The notes below the pieces were generated by a model, which searched no databases, was not told the DNA's origin, and saw nothing but the letters and a program-made list of their open reading frames with translations. 64,000 nucleotides of DNA from positions 100,700 to 164,699 of the forward strand of contig JAQBOZ010000011.1 of assembly GCA_028287785.1 (NCBI GenBank). Reading direction: 5' to 3'. The stretch's first letter is position 1, and each line of letters opens with the position of its first letter. The translations under genes and the position numbers were made by a program. Shown here one piece after another: positions 38,901 through 48,041 of this stretch. The DNA is from Chlorobiota bacterium. GTDB taxonomy: Bacteria > Bacteroidota > Ignavibacteria > OLB7.

Positions 38901-41900
38901 CGCGTGCAGAACAATCCGGCATATAACAGCGGTTTGAACGCCACTGGTGGCCTGCACGATCCGCTGAAGGCGCTTCTTCTGGATGAGTGCTGCGACAACG
39001 ATGGTACTCAGGCTCCATCCGGGAATGAAGGCTCTCTCAGTGAAGTTGGGCTGGCGTTCGTGAACGATATCTGCTGCGGAGCCGGAGTCGAGTGCGATCG
39101 ACTGCGGATGCTTCCGCTTTACGCACAGCTCTTCTGCTGCCGCGCGCAGGCATCAACCACGGCATTGGATGCATGGCTTGCCGAGGCCGAAATGATCCTT
39201 CCACGGATCATGTTCGATCTGGGGCTTGATCCAAACACTATGCTACCGCTCAGCTACGAGCGCTGCGACAGGATCCGTCATCTCTTCCGCGTCTGGTTGG
39301 TGGCGTTCGCCCAGCCGTGGCGCGTGCGACCACTGCTCCGCTACAAACTGAATTGTCTCTACGACAAGCTGCAGGATGTGGCTGCTGGATATGCGATCGC
39401 CATCGCTGATCTTCCCTACCTCTGCGACCCGTACGCGGTGCCATGCGGACGATGGATCGATATGCTTGCCTGTCTCTGCAAGCTTTGCGGGAAGGGGCTT
39501 GTCACGGATAACTCCCCAATGGCCGAACAGATCAATTTACTGGGGATGTTCCTGTATACCCTTCCCGCTGAGGGGTTGGATTTTCAGTATGCCGGCGAGG
39601 TCGCCACTAAGTGTGAAATGGTTGTCTGGATGCTCCGCTACTTCGCCCTCCGCTGTCTCGACTGCCGCCCGATCACCGTGGCCTATCCCACACTCGATAC
39701 GATGTATGCCCCTTTCCACGCTGCTCTCATTGCACTCAAGGGTGCACTCGGGACACAGAGCGCAGTCTGCGACGACACTTCCTGTGCCGCGTGGATACCA
39801 ATGCTTGAGTGCCTGGCGAAACTTGGCCTCAGGAAGAACGATCTTCCTCAGGTCCTCCGTGACGCGCTGAACGTGAACTTCACATCGCTCATCAACAATC
39901 TCTACACAGCCGTTCAGCTTGGGGGGGGATTGGTCTACCCGCTCCCTTCTCCCAATCCCGCTTCGGCGACGCTGGATAATCTCACATGGAAGAGCCTGGA
40001 ACTGGCGCGGGCATTCTACTGGCTCGGCTCTCCATACTTCCACTGGAGCGCATCGTTCCAGGGAAGCCTTCAAGGATTGCTCCCCTCATTCCAGAGTGCC
40101 TATGCCTCACTCACTGCGCTCGCCAGCAAACAAGGGGTATATGTCTGTCAGGAAACGGACGATATGTGTGGTATCCAGTCGGAGATCGCCTCGCTCCACA
40201 ACCGGATCTGCGTGACAGCGCCCGATATCGCGGCCGCGCCGATCACTGCGATCAATAGCCTGCTCAACGGGTTCGCTCAGGAGCTTGTGCTTATTAAACA
40301 GCAGTTGCAGATCCCGACGGCTGCTCCCCCGATGAGCACGGCCTTCTGCACACGGCTGGCTCATACACTCCAGGTGGTGGCTGCGGCCTATGCCCGGTTC
40401 GACGAGCTGACGGCTTCGCATCGGCTCATGCTCCGCCTCTTCATGAGCGTGCTTCGTTATCAGGCGGGGCATTACTGGCCGCCGCTTGCCCAAGAAGTGC
40501 TGGACACGACGTCGGCCGGCGAGTTCCGAGCCAAGTGGATGGAGTTACTCGACTGTCTCTGCCGCATTTGCAGGACGGGGACAACGCTTCCGCAAAATGC
40601 CCAGGCTGCCTACACATCGATCACAAGCGGTGTAGGGGCGGCGGCGATCCACGCGCTCTACGCCGACGTGCTGTTGCACGCGACTGAACTCGGCATGCCT
40701 GTGGTGAACGATCCCTGCGCCGCGGGTTCGGTCTGTGCGGAGTTGAGAAGCATTATGGCCTTTTTTGCCACGTTCTGTTTCGGCTGCGGCGCCACGCCCG
40801 ATGCCGCCCACACGGCGGCGATGTCGCAACTAGATACAGCACATCTGGGCGATATGCGGGTGCTGCTGGTGACGGTCCGCAGTATCCTTGAGGTCAACCA
40901 GGCCGGGATCTGCGCCGAGGAGTCGGGACGGACGATCTCGGTGCAGTCGACCCATCTCTACCTGCAGGCGGTCGGCTCCGATGGATCGGATGGAAGCACG
41001 CCAGGCGTGCATCTCCGGTGGGAACTGCTCAATTCCCTTCAGAGCCATATGCCGAAGGGAAACCTCGCGGCACCGGGGGCGACCTATTCCGCCTCCTACG
41101 GCGCCAATAAGGTGAACGACTTTGTGAAGATATCCAGGACACCCTACGATCAGTCAAAGCTTTACAAGCTTGTGCTCGATCTGGAAAACACGGCGCCAAG
41201 CAGTTTCAGCGGCGAGCGGCGGGAGTGGCGCTATGACAATCTCGTGGCCGACGCAGCCTTTCCCGCCGCGAAATCGTCTGTGGTGATCCGCTTCGAGGAG
41301 GCGCCTTACGATGCACGATGCGTCGGGTGCGATCCGCGCACGGCGTTCAAGTCAATCATTCAAGGATACACGGGGGTGATCGAGGCGCGAGTGATTGAGA
41401 AGACGATGTTCGCTGTGGAGATTACTTCAAGCGGCGCATCTCCCACGGTACAGGTGGAGGCGCGCTCGGCGATCACATCAGCCGATAGTGTTTTGCCCAT
41501 TATCTCGTTCCGCAAGTCGTTTAGCGGCGTCGGGCCACATTTAGTCATGAGTGAGGGGATGAAGGTGATCCGCTTTCGCTGCCAGAACGGTGGGCCGAAA
41601 GTGCTCCGCATCCAGACCTACGAGGATTTCCACCGCGCCACGCAGAAGCGTTATGGCTGGGTGGAGCTCGGAAACTTCTCTCTTTCTCTCGACCAGACCG
41701 AGGTGTTTAAGCGGCTGGAGGATAGCGCGAACTTCGTGATCGACAACGCGTGGTCGCACTTCAAGGATGGAACCGCAGGGGGTGCTGGTAAGGTGAAGTC
41801 GGCCAACTATCGCGATCGCTGGCTCCCCGGAAGCGATTCCGCTTGCACACACACTATCGACATAGACCCCGCTGACCACGGCTTTGGCGACGCGGTGAAG

Positions 41901-44900
41901 TCAATCAGCGGCGCGGTGACGAAGTATCTCGATCTGAGCCGCCAGCCAGGCGGATGGGAAGGTACCGTGCGGCTTTACTCGCGCGACCACAACGTGGGGG
42001 AGAACGCCGATCACTCCGCGATCGATCTGAGCCTCCTTAAGATGCTGAAGCTGGTGGCGCGCGATTACCATGTCGCACGGATGCTCGGTCTTGGATATAT
42101 CGACTGGCGGGTTGGCGCCGCCGGACAGAATCGGGGGCAACAGTATGTCTATGTTGCCGAGTATTCCACTCTCGGTGCCGGGTCCTCCCCTGATGGGAAG
42201 ACAATACCGAATGTAGTGCATCGCTATCTCTCGCTGCCGACCGCGCCGCTTGATCTGCGGTTACCTGTGGAGCCGATGATCTCGGATATCCAGTATGGGC
42301 TTCCGCTGGTGGATGGGCAAATCGAGCCGACAACCGACACACAGGGATATGCCATGCATGGCGATGTACGGTTCGTGCGAATCAACAAGCACGATGCAGC
42401 CTTCGACCAGGCGACATCCTGGACCGATTCCTCCAATGTCGAAGCAGGGTTTTTCGCCGACACATCCTTCTACAGTCGAGGTGATAATACTGCGCCGATT
42501 GCGTTCGGCGTTCGGCACAAGATGCGGAGTGGCTCGGGAACTTACGGCGACTGGGAGAAGCCGGAGATCAGCAATGATCTCGGTGAATACGAGCGCGCCG
42601 GTTACGAGCCATACCGTGATGCCGGAGGCATGCCTGAGACACTGGCGATCCCTGACAAGGAAAATCCGATTCTGGTCCATAGGATCATCCCGCGCTCCGA
42701 CGCCAGCCCGTTCTGGCTCCGTTACGGGATATATGGTATCAACTGGTTCTCCCGTGTTTCGGCGGTGAGGATGTTCACCGATGAGATATTCAACCGCTTT
42801 CCAAAGCGGAACACACTTATCCCGCCGTCGCGTCTTACGGCGCTTTTTGTGCAGCCGGAGACGCCGAGACTCTTCAATTCCGAGTTCGAGCAGAACACTA
42901 CCGCGCTACATGACCGGAGCCGTCTGACGTTCGACTGGCATCATGCACACAACACTGCCTATCAGCCGGAGACTGCCGGCGCACCAATCAAACTGGAGTT
43001 TTTCTTCCGCTCCTCCATGCCGATGGGAGTACGAGGGCAAATCGCCACGGTGGATGAGAGCGATCCGTTTGCCACTATCACCGTTGCCTCCTATCCCGAC
43101 GAGTTTGCCGAGGGAGGGACCGCGACCATCGTCCCGCATATCGACCCTTCCGATGCCTGGAGATTCATCAACAGCATGCTGGTGACTGCCGCGCATCCGT
43201 TTCCGATCGTCTCGATCGATACCACAAATCCTGATGCCCCGATCTTCACAATACGGAAAGTATACGAACAGAGTGAGGATGGCGGACCCGCCTATCTGGT
43301 AGGGCCGATCAGCGGGGAGAACTTCCTTGTGGTTGAGAATTTGGCAACCAGCACGACCTGGCAGTCGATCTCTGGTGGGACGATGCCGGTGGCGCAGCTC
43401 TCGCCGCATACGGAAACGGAAGTCATGGAGGATGGTACGTCGGTGACACGGACAATCGGCGGCATCTTCAAGGTGGCAACGATCACCGAGGAGTGGGAGC
43501 GGCAGGGGCCTGGACCGAATTACGGTCAGCCGATCCCCGGCAGGCCATCCGGCGTCTACAAGATTACCTTCGCGGCGCAGGTGCTTCCAAACTATGCCTC
43601 GATCGTCAACCCGGCCGATATCGGTGCGGCGGTGGAGCGTGTGGAGTGGTATCGCGGTGTGGTACGCATCGCCGAGGACAACCCCACCGGCCGGATGAAG
43701 GCGCTGGATGTGATCAGGATCGAGACCAGCTCCGATCCGATCACTATCTCCTCGCCGACCACGGTATACGTCTACGATCCCGATTATCTGAATGCCGATC
43801 ATCTGATCATGCCGCGTGCGATCGGTGCTTCGCGCTCTGCACAAGTGAATTTCCATCCAGGCTATCGTGTCTATCTCAATCTTCCAACAGCGGGGATTGC
43901 GATCTCTTCGATAATGCCACAGGGGACTGAGACGTCGCGCGAGACATTCGTGGCCGTTCGTGCATTCGACACCAGCACGCCAAGTGCCAGTACCCCTACG
44001 CGTAACTATTCATCGCTCACTCCGCCGACAGTTCATCTGGCACGGCAGGTTCTGACGCCGCAGATGCCGGAGACGCCGCAGGGGCCGACATTCGCAACAC
44101 GTCCTGATGTCTATGGGAAGTCGACATACACGTTCGATCTTAACGTGAAGGTCACTACCCATCAGCCGGCGCGTATCCCGGCGGTGCCACCGTATGGCAT
44201 GATGTTCTATCGTGCCGACGACACTGCCGTGCTCCGGGCGCTCTACAGCGACGCGACGATCGAAGCAATTGAGGCGGCGCTTCCGCCACGCGCGACCGAC
44301 GCGGCATTTGACGATCGGTGGAGTGGATTGGTAAATGCCGACATCGATAATGCCGGACATTTCAAGGCATACGGGATGGATTCCCAGTATCATTTCCCTG
44401 ATCCTGATCGCACATCGTTCTCCTACGTGGAAGTTGACGGCAATGGCGATCCGCAGACGATCCATCCTTTCCCGTGGACCGGTGTGGTCGACGTGACGCG
44501 ACGGAAGGACGAGGTGCGCCGCGCTATCAACAGTATGTTCCTCCCACTCACCGAGCAACCAGTGATGTTTGCCTTCGTGAAGGATGACACCAACGAACTC
44601 GATGCCTCAAAACGGCTTCAGACCTCCCCGAAGTTCCCGTCGATTCGTGATCATCACGGCCGGATCTATCAGCCGGGCGATCCTCTCTTTGATCCATTCC
44701 CGATGGTCAAAAGGATCGCAAGCGGGGGGGACTGGATGATGCGGTTTACCGACTACACTCTGGATGGAGCGTCGAAGAATTTCTTCTTCTACTATGCGGC
44801 CGAGCTTTCTAATACGATGGACGTGGGGCCTGGCAGCACGGTGATCGGTCCTGTGCGGCTCGTGAATACAATGCCGCCGCGTGCTCCCGAGGTGCTTCGC

Positions 44901-45590
44901 GTAAATGCCCGCGTTGCCATTCCTGCCCTTAATCTCGGTCCAAGAGTGGAGTTTACTGTGGCGAGCTATGCCGAAGCCGAGGGGATCACTAAACTGCGAA
45001 TCTATCGCACGACCGATGTGCATGCAGCGGGCTCGGTGCGGAGCATGACGCAGCTTATCCCCGATATCAACGTACCTGCTGATGGTATCATTACTGATGC
45101 CTTCACCGATGCGCCGGCGCAGTTCGGCGTACTGATATATTACCGGGTCGTCACCCTCCGGCCAATCATCAACGAGGTTGGAGCTACCGAATATGTGGCG
45201 TCGCAGCCATCGCGTCCGATGATGGTGAGCCTGATCGACGTGCAGAATCCGGTGGCGCCGGAGCTGAGCGCAACGCTTGCCAGCAATGGTACCGTGGATA
45301 CTCTTCCTGACATCACGCTCCATTGGGACAAGACGGTGGAGAAGGGGACCTACTATCTCTATAAGATGACCCCGTCAGGCACCTGGAAGCTGATCCACAA
45401 AGTGGATCGCACCAGCGCCGCCAGCATGACCTACCCAGAAAATGGTGACTTCACCATGCAGCCGGAAACCCATGCGCTGCTACGAAAGAACAATGCAGGA
45501 TCGACGGTTTATTACCGCTTTAAGGTGATAGCAGAAAATGTCTCTGGTCTTCTCAGCACCGAGGAGCGGATTCTAACGATCTCAGAGTAG
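35946..45590 (+). CDS. Giant protein B (3214 aa), tandem Cys-rich modules plus beta domains
   Basis: No signal peptide. Residues 1-125 look like a beta-sandwich; a Cys/aromatic segment (PYCWPYTDCLCNRHYYLPIY, ~127) follows. Residues ~256-860 hold five type A modules about 118 residues apart (WRELLDCYCRIC, WKSLLDCLKKLC, WLQILDCLDNLC, WYGVLKCLQRIC, WVGMLDCLTRLC). Residues ~865-1015 are a jelly-roll/PA14-like insert (VDLTFVADDHAEVYLDSELL type pattern; WTYFRRYFCLDRDSRVRIDL). Modules then resume (~1040-1640), including one type B unit shared with giant A (HNRICVTAPDIAAAPITAIN). The rest is beta-rich, beginning with LYLQAVGSDGSDGSTPGVHL, and ends with two fibronectin-like domains (~2979-3214). The start is 204 bases after giant A, same strand. 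A strong terminator follows. Function unknown. Confidence 0.87.
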   Translation: MDQQAAVLTLTGITYVGSPQPLQFNIQLTSFSDTTILQRSLTPNVLSSANEMVTAQTAPPNQDFSMQVSANVFTAGGGQIHGQKTQTLTAQQNAGSQLFQINVPLTSSSGPSSVMQLRFEVSFRAVPYCWPYTDCLCNRHYYLPIYYNWLCAARDYPSFSALTPVSNIDALMVSKTSVFQSVTADLGLTYPIHTDFFSRLGSGLDVITAATDKSDQLTLRRVLQVSDIYDAFESYMVDYVAAVALNPSIVPYNTPICRKWRELLDCYCRICANWSILPVSVQNDFTTQATPAVDGLYQKVIAACPAESLPYCYYDPNLASQCAKLRNIVSFFSYWCRRCYYEQPNSLPTFEPYFQVLSPLLLSLQAQIDAAQLTICNPPLKDFCPRWKSLLDCLKKLCTNKAFLSQNTLNDVVSTFNAVLRDVYSHMFGAPSTYTNDIGGICSVVSDVSAYYDRYICFSNAVPGGILRRQYFENQLLTLESLLSAFKTRNTDLCASSVPMTNCTDWLQILDCLDNLCAQKEEFTDQLAGSFLSTFAASIDSAYWAERGESAGAASGSIATLCSRLAEVSAFIRSHCPGGVDPIILLRLNSALTALRSAWTTFTGLYTGICSTSVSLPPGYCDNWYGVLKCLQRICASRFTLHQNVLGAFLDKFAGLVSYFHWLILRPTSTYSGPGSYTAASICEKLAVIIAYLDSICPAGSISPVRKLQLDAALAQWQSGYEALLAIYPTICVPATEDFCEEWVGMLDCLTRLCDRRASLAADPQTTVVVSTLLPMFATVAYDTYEVVFNDIAPMGYQNENDRICAVLHALLDWFVAHCACGQTISPSMQTMLAEHLATFSGLYQALRPCPCSSPRPCSEENDSCRTTDLPLATGVADWIVTASQNGGTVPRPANVITAISNPYPGTQWISGINTYDNNVVGWTYFRRYFCLDRDSRVRIDLTFVADDHAEVYLDSELLGQSTLPSSGQIGADRYLTGGRHYVEIRVQNNPAYNSGLNATGGLHDPLKALLLDECCDNDGTQAPSGNEGSLSEVGLAFVNDICCGAGVECDRLRMLPLYAQLFCCRAQASTTALDAWLAEAEMILPRIMFDLGLDPNTMLPLSYERCDRIRHLFRVWLVAFAQPWRVRPLLRYKLNCLYDKLQDVAAGYAIAIADLPYLCDPYAVPCGRWIDMLACLCKLCGKGLVTDNSPMAEQINLLGMFLYTLPAEGLDFQYAGEVATKCEMVVWMLRYFALRCLDCRPITVAYPTLDTMYAPFHAALIALKGALGTQSAVCDDTSCAAWIPMLECLAKLGLRKNDLPQVLRDALNVNFTSLINNLYTAVQLGGGLVYPLPSPNPASATLDNLTWKSLELARAFYWLGSPYFHWSASFQGSLQGLLPSFQSAYASLTALASKQGVYVCQETDDMCGIQSEIASLHNRICVTAPDIAAAPITAINSLLNGFAQELVLIKQQLQIPTAAPPMSTAFCTRLAHTLQVVAAAYARFDELTASHRLMLRLFMSVLRYQAGHYWPPLAQEVLDTTSAGEFRAKWMELLDCLCRICRTGTTLPQNAQAAYTSITSGVGAAAIHALYADVLLHATELGMPVVNDPCAAGSVCAELRSIMAFFATFCFGCGATPDAAHTAAMSQLDTAHLGDMRVLLVTVRSILEVNQAGICAEESGRTISVQSTHLYLQAVGSDGSDGSTPGVHLRWELLNSLQSHMPKGNLAAPGATYSASYGANKVNDFVKISRTPYDQSKLYKLVLDLENTAPSSFSGERREWRYDNLVADAAFPAAKSSVVIRFEEAPYDARCVGCDPRTAFKSIIQGYTGVIEARVIEKTMFAVEITSSGASPTVQVEARSAITSADSVLPIISFRKSFSGVGPHLVMSEGMKVIRFRCQNGGPKVLRIQTYEDFHRATQKRYGWVELGNFSLSLDQTEVFKRLEDSANFVIDNAWSHFKDGTAGGAGKVKSANYRDRWLPGSDSACTHTIDIDPADHGFGDAVKSISGAVTKYLDLSRQPGGWEGTVRLYSRDHNVGENADHSAIDLSLLKMLKLVARDYHVARMLGLGYIDWRVGAAGQNRGQQYVYVAEYSTLGAGSSPDGKTIPNVVHRYLSLPTAPLDLRLPVEPMISDIQYGLPLVDGQIEPTTDTQGYAMHGDVRFVRINKHDAAFDQATSWTDSSNVEAGFFADTSFYSRGDNTAPIAFGVRHKMRSGSGTYGDWEKPEISNDLGEYERAGYEPYRDAGGMPETLAIPDKENPILVHRIIPRSDASPFWLRYGIYGINWFSRVSAVRMFTDEIFNRFPKRNTLIPPSRLTALFVQPETPRLFNSEFEQNTTALHDRSRLTFDWHHAHNTAYQPETAGAPIKLEFFFRSSMPMGVRGQIATVDESDPFATITVASYPDEFAEGGTATIVPHIDPSDAWRFINSMLVTAAHPFPIVSIDTTNPDAPIFTIRKVYEQSEDGGPAYLVGPISGENFLVVENLATSTTWQSISGGTMPVAQLSPHTETEVMEDGTSVTRTIGGIFKVATITEEWERQGPGPNYGQPIPGRPSGVYKITFAAQVLPNYASIVNPADIGAAVERVEWYRGVVRIAEDNPTGRMKALDVIRIETSSDPITISSPTTVYVYDPDYLNADHLIMPRAIGASRSAQVNFHPGYRVYLNLPTAGIAISSIMPQGTETSRETFVAVRAFDTSTPSASTPTRNYSSLTPPTVHLARQVLTPQMPETPQGPTFATRPDVYGKSTYTFDLNVKVTTHQPARIPAVPPYGMMFYRADDTAVLRALYSDATIEAIEAALPPRATDAAFDDRWSGLVNADIDNAGHFKAYGMDSQYHFPDPDRTSFSYVEVDGNGDPQTIHPFPWTGVVDVTRRKDEVRRAINSMFLPLTEQPVMFAFVKDDTNELDASKRLQTSPKFPSIRDHHGRIYQPGDPLFDPFPMVKRIASGGDWMMRFTDYTLDGASKNFFFYYAAELSNTMDVGPGSTVIGPVRLVNTMPPRAPEVLRVNARVAIPALNLGPRVEFTVASYAEAEGITKLRIYRTTDVHAAGSVRSMTQLIPDINVPADGIITDAFTDAPAQFGVLIYYRVVTLRPIINEVGATEYVASQPSRPMMVSLIDVQNPVAPELSATLASNGTVDTLPDITLHWDKTVEKGTYYLYKMTPSGTWKLIHKVDRTSAASMTYPENGDFTMQPETHALLRKNNAGSTVYYRFKVIAENVSGLLSTEERILTISE
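36700..40680 (+). repeat. Tandem W-x5-C-x4-C module array in giant protein B
   Basis: Type A signatures begin near 36723, 37101, 37458, 37815, 38169, 39450, 39792 and 40536; the first five are spaced about 355-380 bases apart (118-126 residues). Each is followed by a second signature, C-x2-L-x4-5-(F/Y)-x4-C (CSRLAEVSAFIRSHC, CEKLAVIIAYLDSIC, CAELRSIMAFFATFC). The array is interrupted by the PA14-like insert at ~38540-38990. Confidence 0.8.
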
Positions 45591-45609
45591 GCGGGGAATC
45601 GGGAGTGAT

Positions 45610-45653
45610 AATAAAGGTTGGGCCATCAATTCGATGATTGCCCAACCTTTATT
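45610..45653. terminator. Bidirectional rho-independent terminator after giant B
   Basis: A perfect 14-bp stem (AATAAAGGTTGGGC with its complement) with A/T-rich outer ends starts 20 bases after the giant B stop. It serves both giant B and the convergent integrase. Confidence 0.8.
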
Positions 45654-45867
45654 GCGCAATCTCTTTCGATCGCCAAGATAATAAGGGATATGTTATATGA
45701 GATAGCGGCGGATATGGTTCGTTCTTCTGCGGGTAATAAGTATACTGATCTTGCGGAAGGCATCATATTTACCTTCTTATAGAATCAGTCCCTCAACCCT
45801 GTCGGTGTGCCCTATTTACTCCTCATAGTATGACTGAATAAACATAGGCGGATTTGCGTGAAAACCG

Positions 45868-47085
45868 CTACTTGAACGCACTCTCAATCTCCCTCACCGC
45901 ATCATCCTCCGTGCTGACAATATACGTCTCCAACGTCCTGCGGGAATTTCCCGTTGCCCGCATGATCGCTTCGATTGAAACGCCGCGCTGACGAAGAACC
46001 GTAATGAAGGTCCGTTTCGCACTGTGGGTTCCTATCAGCTCATGCTTAGGAACGATTTTCTCTACTCGTTCCTTACCTCGATAGTCCACAACCAGCGCTG
46101 GTGTATCGATCTTCGCCTTCTCCATCAACTCCTTCAGATTCTCGTTCTGCTTCTGATTTGAGACGATTGGCAGCTCGTAGCCATACTTCTCCAGAATTGC
46201 ACGAACAGGAGGGAGGATGGGGATGACAATTGCCTTCCGGTTCTTCGATGTGACTAGACGGATAGTATCGTGGTGGATAAACTCCTTCTTGAAGCGGTGC
46301 AGGTCGCCATACCGCATGCCGGTATGGGCCTGAAAGATGAAGAGGTCGCGTGTGCGGTCCAATCTCGGATTGCCGGAGAGATCCAGCGCGATTAGTGCTT
46401 CCAGCTCATCAGTGGTGATATATGCCTTCTCAGCCTTCTGGCCGGATGGAAGGGACTTCTTAGTGAAGCGCTGGTATTCGTCGTTTGATGAATACTTGTT
46501 CTCATGAGCCCAGCGAAGAAAGACCTTGATGGTGCGAATGATCTTCCAGACAGTCTCGTTGTTCTGCTTTGCCTTCTTGACGAGATAGGCTGCGAACTGC
46601 TCGAAGAACCTGCCATCGATTCGGGCAAAGGACATGGGAGCCGCCTGCGTCTTCTCGTAGTTCTTCAGATGATTCTTCGCCGTGTGATGGATCTGCATGG
46701 TCGCATGCTGCACCTTCGGTTCGATCTCCTTGAGGAATTGCTCATAGCGATCGAAGAAGCTTATAACAACGTCCTTCCGTTTTACTGTTGTTCCTCTCAG
46801 AGCAGCATAATGTGCTCGTAAGAGGTCGGGGCTGGGAATATCTCCATTTGTCCTCATGGTGACGAAGATATTATGGAGATCTGACTCCATCTTGCCGAGT
46901 GCGGCATTTACAAGGCTCTCTTCGGCCGCGCCCCGCTTGACCCGTCGGCGATCCTGGCTCCACATTCTGGGGTGGATATGCTGGCCGGTGGCTATCTTCA
47001 CTTGATGATAATCGAAGTGGATGTAGCAGTGGATTGGGACAGGTCTATCGGCTTTCGTATCTCGGAGACAGAACGTTATCTTCAT
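45868..47085 (-). CDS. Tyrosine recombinase (integrase) of the element
   Basis: 405 residues. An N-terminal arm-binding domain is followed by a SAM-like core-binding domain (~105-215) and the catalytic domain. Catalytic residues are visible: Arg258 (HTGMRYGDL), Lys281 (VTSKNRK), His354 and Arg358 (THSAKRTFIT) and nucleophile Tyr388 (RRTLETYIV). The second His position is Asn380 (ATGNSRR), a common variant in Bacteroidota integrases. It lies 190 bases from attR and is transcribed inward. Its upstream region contains a CGGGTAAGAA pair, so the protein may regulate itself. It should catalyse integration at, and excision from, tRNA-Ile2. Confidence 0.93.
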   Translation of the reverse strand: MKITFCLRDTKADRPVPIHCYIHFDYHQVKIATGQHIHPRMWSQDRRRVKRGAAEESLVNAALGKMESDLHNIFVTMRTNGDIPSPDLLRAHYAALRGTTVKRKDVVISFFDRYEQFLKEIEPKVQHATMQIHHTAKNHLKNYEKTQAAPMSFARIDGRFFEQFAAYLVKKAKQNNETVWKIIRTIKVFLRWAHENKYSSNDEYQRFTKKSLPSGQKAEKAYITTDELEALIALDLSGNPRLDRTRDLFIFQAHTGMRYGDLHRFKKEFIHHDTIRLVTSKNRKAIVIPILPPVRAILEKYGYELPIVSNQKQNENLKELMEKAKIDTPALVVDYRGKERVEKIVPKHELIGTHSAKRTFITVLRQRGVSIEAIMRATGNSRRTLETYIVSTEDDAVREIESAFK

Positions 47086-47134
47086 GACGTCCTCCTGAGG
47101 GAGTTATGGGGCCTTGACGTCGGCAATATACAAT

Positions 47135-47156
47135 CGGGTAAGAAAACGGGTAAGAA
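47135..47156 (+). promoter_or_regulatory. Paired CGGGTAAGAA boxes, right end (putative arm sites / integrase operator)
   Basis: Identical 10-mers at 47135-47144 and 47147-47156, with the same 12-base spacing and orientation as the left-end pair at 7415-7436. They lie 50 bases upstream of the integrase start, so they may serve both recombination and promoter control. Confidence 0.6.
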
Positions 47157-47275
47157 TAATCGTCTATTCAGGTAGATTTGGTTGAGTGGCAATAGAAGAT
47201 CGATTCCGAAAATCGCGCGATACTGCTGAAAATCAGCAGAAATGGAATTGCTTGATCTATATCGAAATCTATAAA

Positions 47276-47332
47276 TTCAAGTCCCTCAGGGCCCACATGA
47301 AACCCCGATTTCGATAAGAATTCGGGGTTTTT
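47276..47332 (+). repeat. attR: right copy of attachment-site repeat
   Basis: A repeat of the last 20 bases of tRNA-Ile2 plus its terminator (54 of 57 positions identical to 7351-7407). The tRNA body is absent here, marking the right boundary of the element. Confidence 0.92.
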
Positions 47333-48041
47333 CATGATGTGGGGGAAGGTCGGGGGAAGGGGTAATCCTGTTCTCAACGTCCAACTGCCTCGGCTGACTA
47401 TTGGAGGTAATCCAATTCCTGCGATTGTCTCAATTCAGTTCCAGCGGTGTACTTCTCCACCTTGAATCCCTTCACGGCACTTGAATTTTTCAGTACCCCT
47501 ATTCAGGTGCTCATTGCATCTGACGAGCAACATGTTGTGAAGAGGTTGGGTGGGGCCGGTAAAACTTCGGACGATGATAACGTTGCATCGTATGGTGCGA
47601 TCAGGAACCAGTTGCCTTCATGCACACATCCTGGATTAAAAATGAGCCGGCAGGCTGATCATGAACAACTGATATTCCTCCAATGAAAATCAGCGCATTT
47701 GAAATTGCGCCGATTTTTCAAGCTTATATATAAGGTCCTACTCCGATATAGCCATATTGATAAATGACTCAAGGTAAAATTAAAGCGTAGCAAAAGGCAC
47801 TGGCGAAATTTATCATGCTTGCCATCGGTCACCATGTCCTTGTCATACGCATATTTATTCGCGGGCCTGCCATCGAAGGATGGCCTGGCTTCCCATCTTC
47901 GACTGCATCCGGCGGTTGTTACACAGCTCGAAGGCGCGAAATAATTCGACAACCTGATGAATATCATCATGACGAAATTATCCCCGTTAGAGCCGTAAGT
48001 TCCCCGTCGAACAATCTTCCATTCAGAGAGCCTGTCCTTTT
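47333..48041. other. Intergenic region right of the element
   Basis: About 700 bases of moderately AT-rich DNA with no supportable gene. This is where the sequence once followed the tRNA. The last part likely contains the promoter of the SDR gene. Confidence 0.5.

Larger units (their letters stand above)
7351..47332. mobile_element. Integrative element (~40 kb genomic island) in tRNA-Ile2
   Basis: It is bounded by 57-bp direct repeats of the tRNA 3' end and terminator. It carries a tyrosine recombinase next to the right end, an Xis-like HTH protein near the left end and paired CGGGTAAGAA boxes inside each end. Contents are accessory: a RepA-like ATPase, defence-type genes, IS elements and remnants, and two giant genes. 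No conjugation or phage structural genes are visible, so it is an integrative (perhaps mobilisable) island rather than an obvious ICE or prophage. Several segments (12-16 kb and 22-27 kb) are visibly more AT-rich than the host flanks. Confidence 0.88.

Noticed and set aside
21967..45590. Interpretation as a contractile injection system, prophage tail or Tc-toxin operon.
   Set aside because: No sheath, tube, baseplate, AAA+ ATPase, Rhs or Tc-type signatures are visible in any of the proteins.
47333..48041. Small open frames right of attR considered as genes.
   Set aside because: No start context, domains or signal peptides, and they overlap on both strands.
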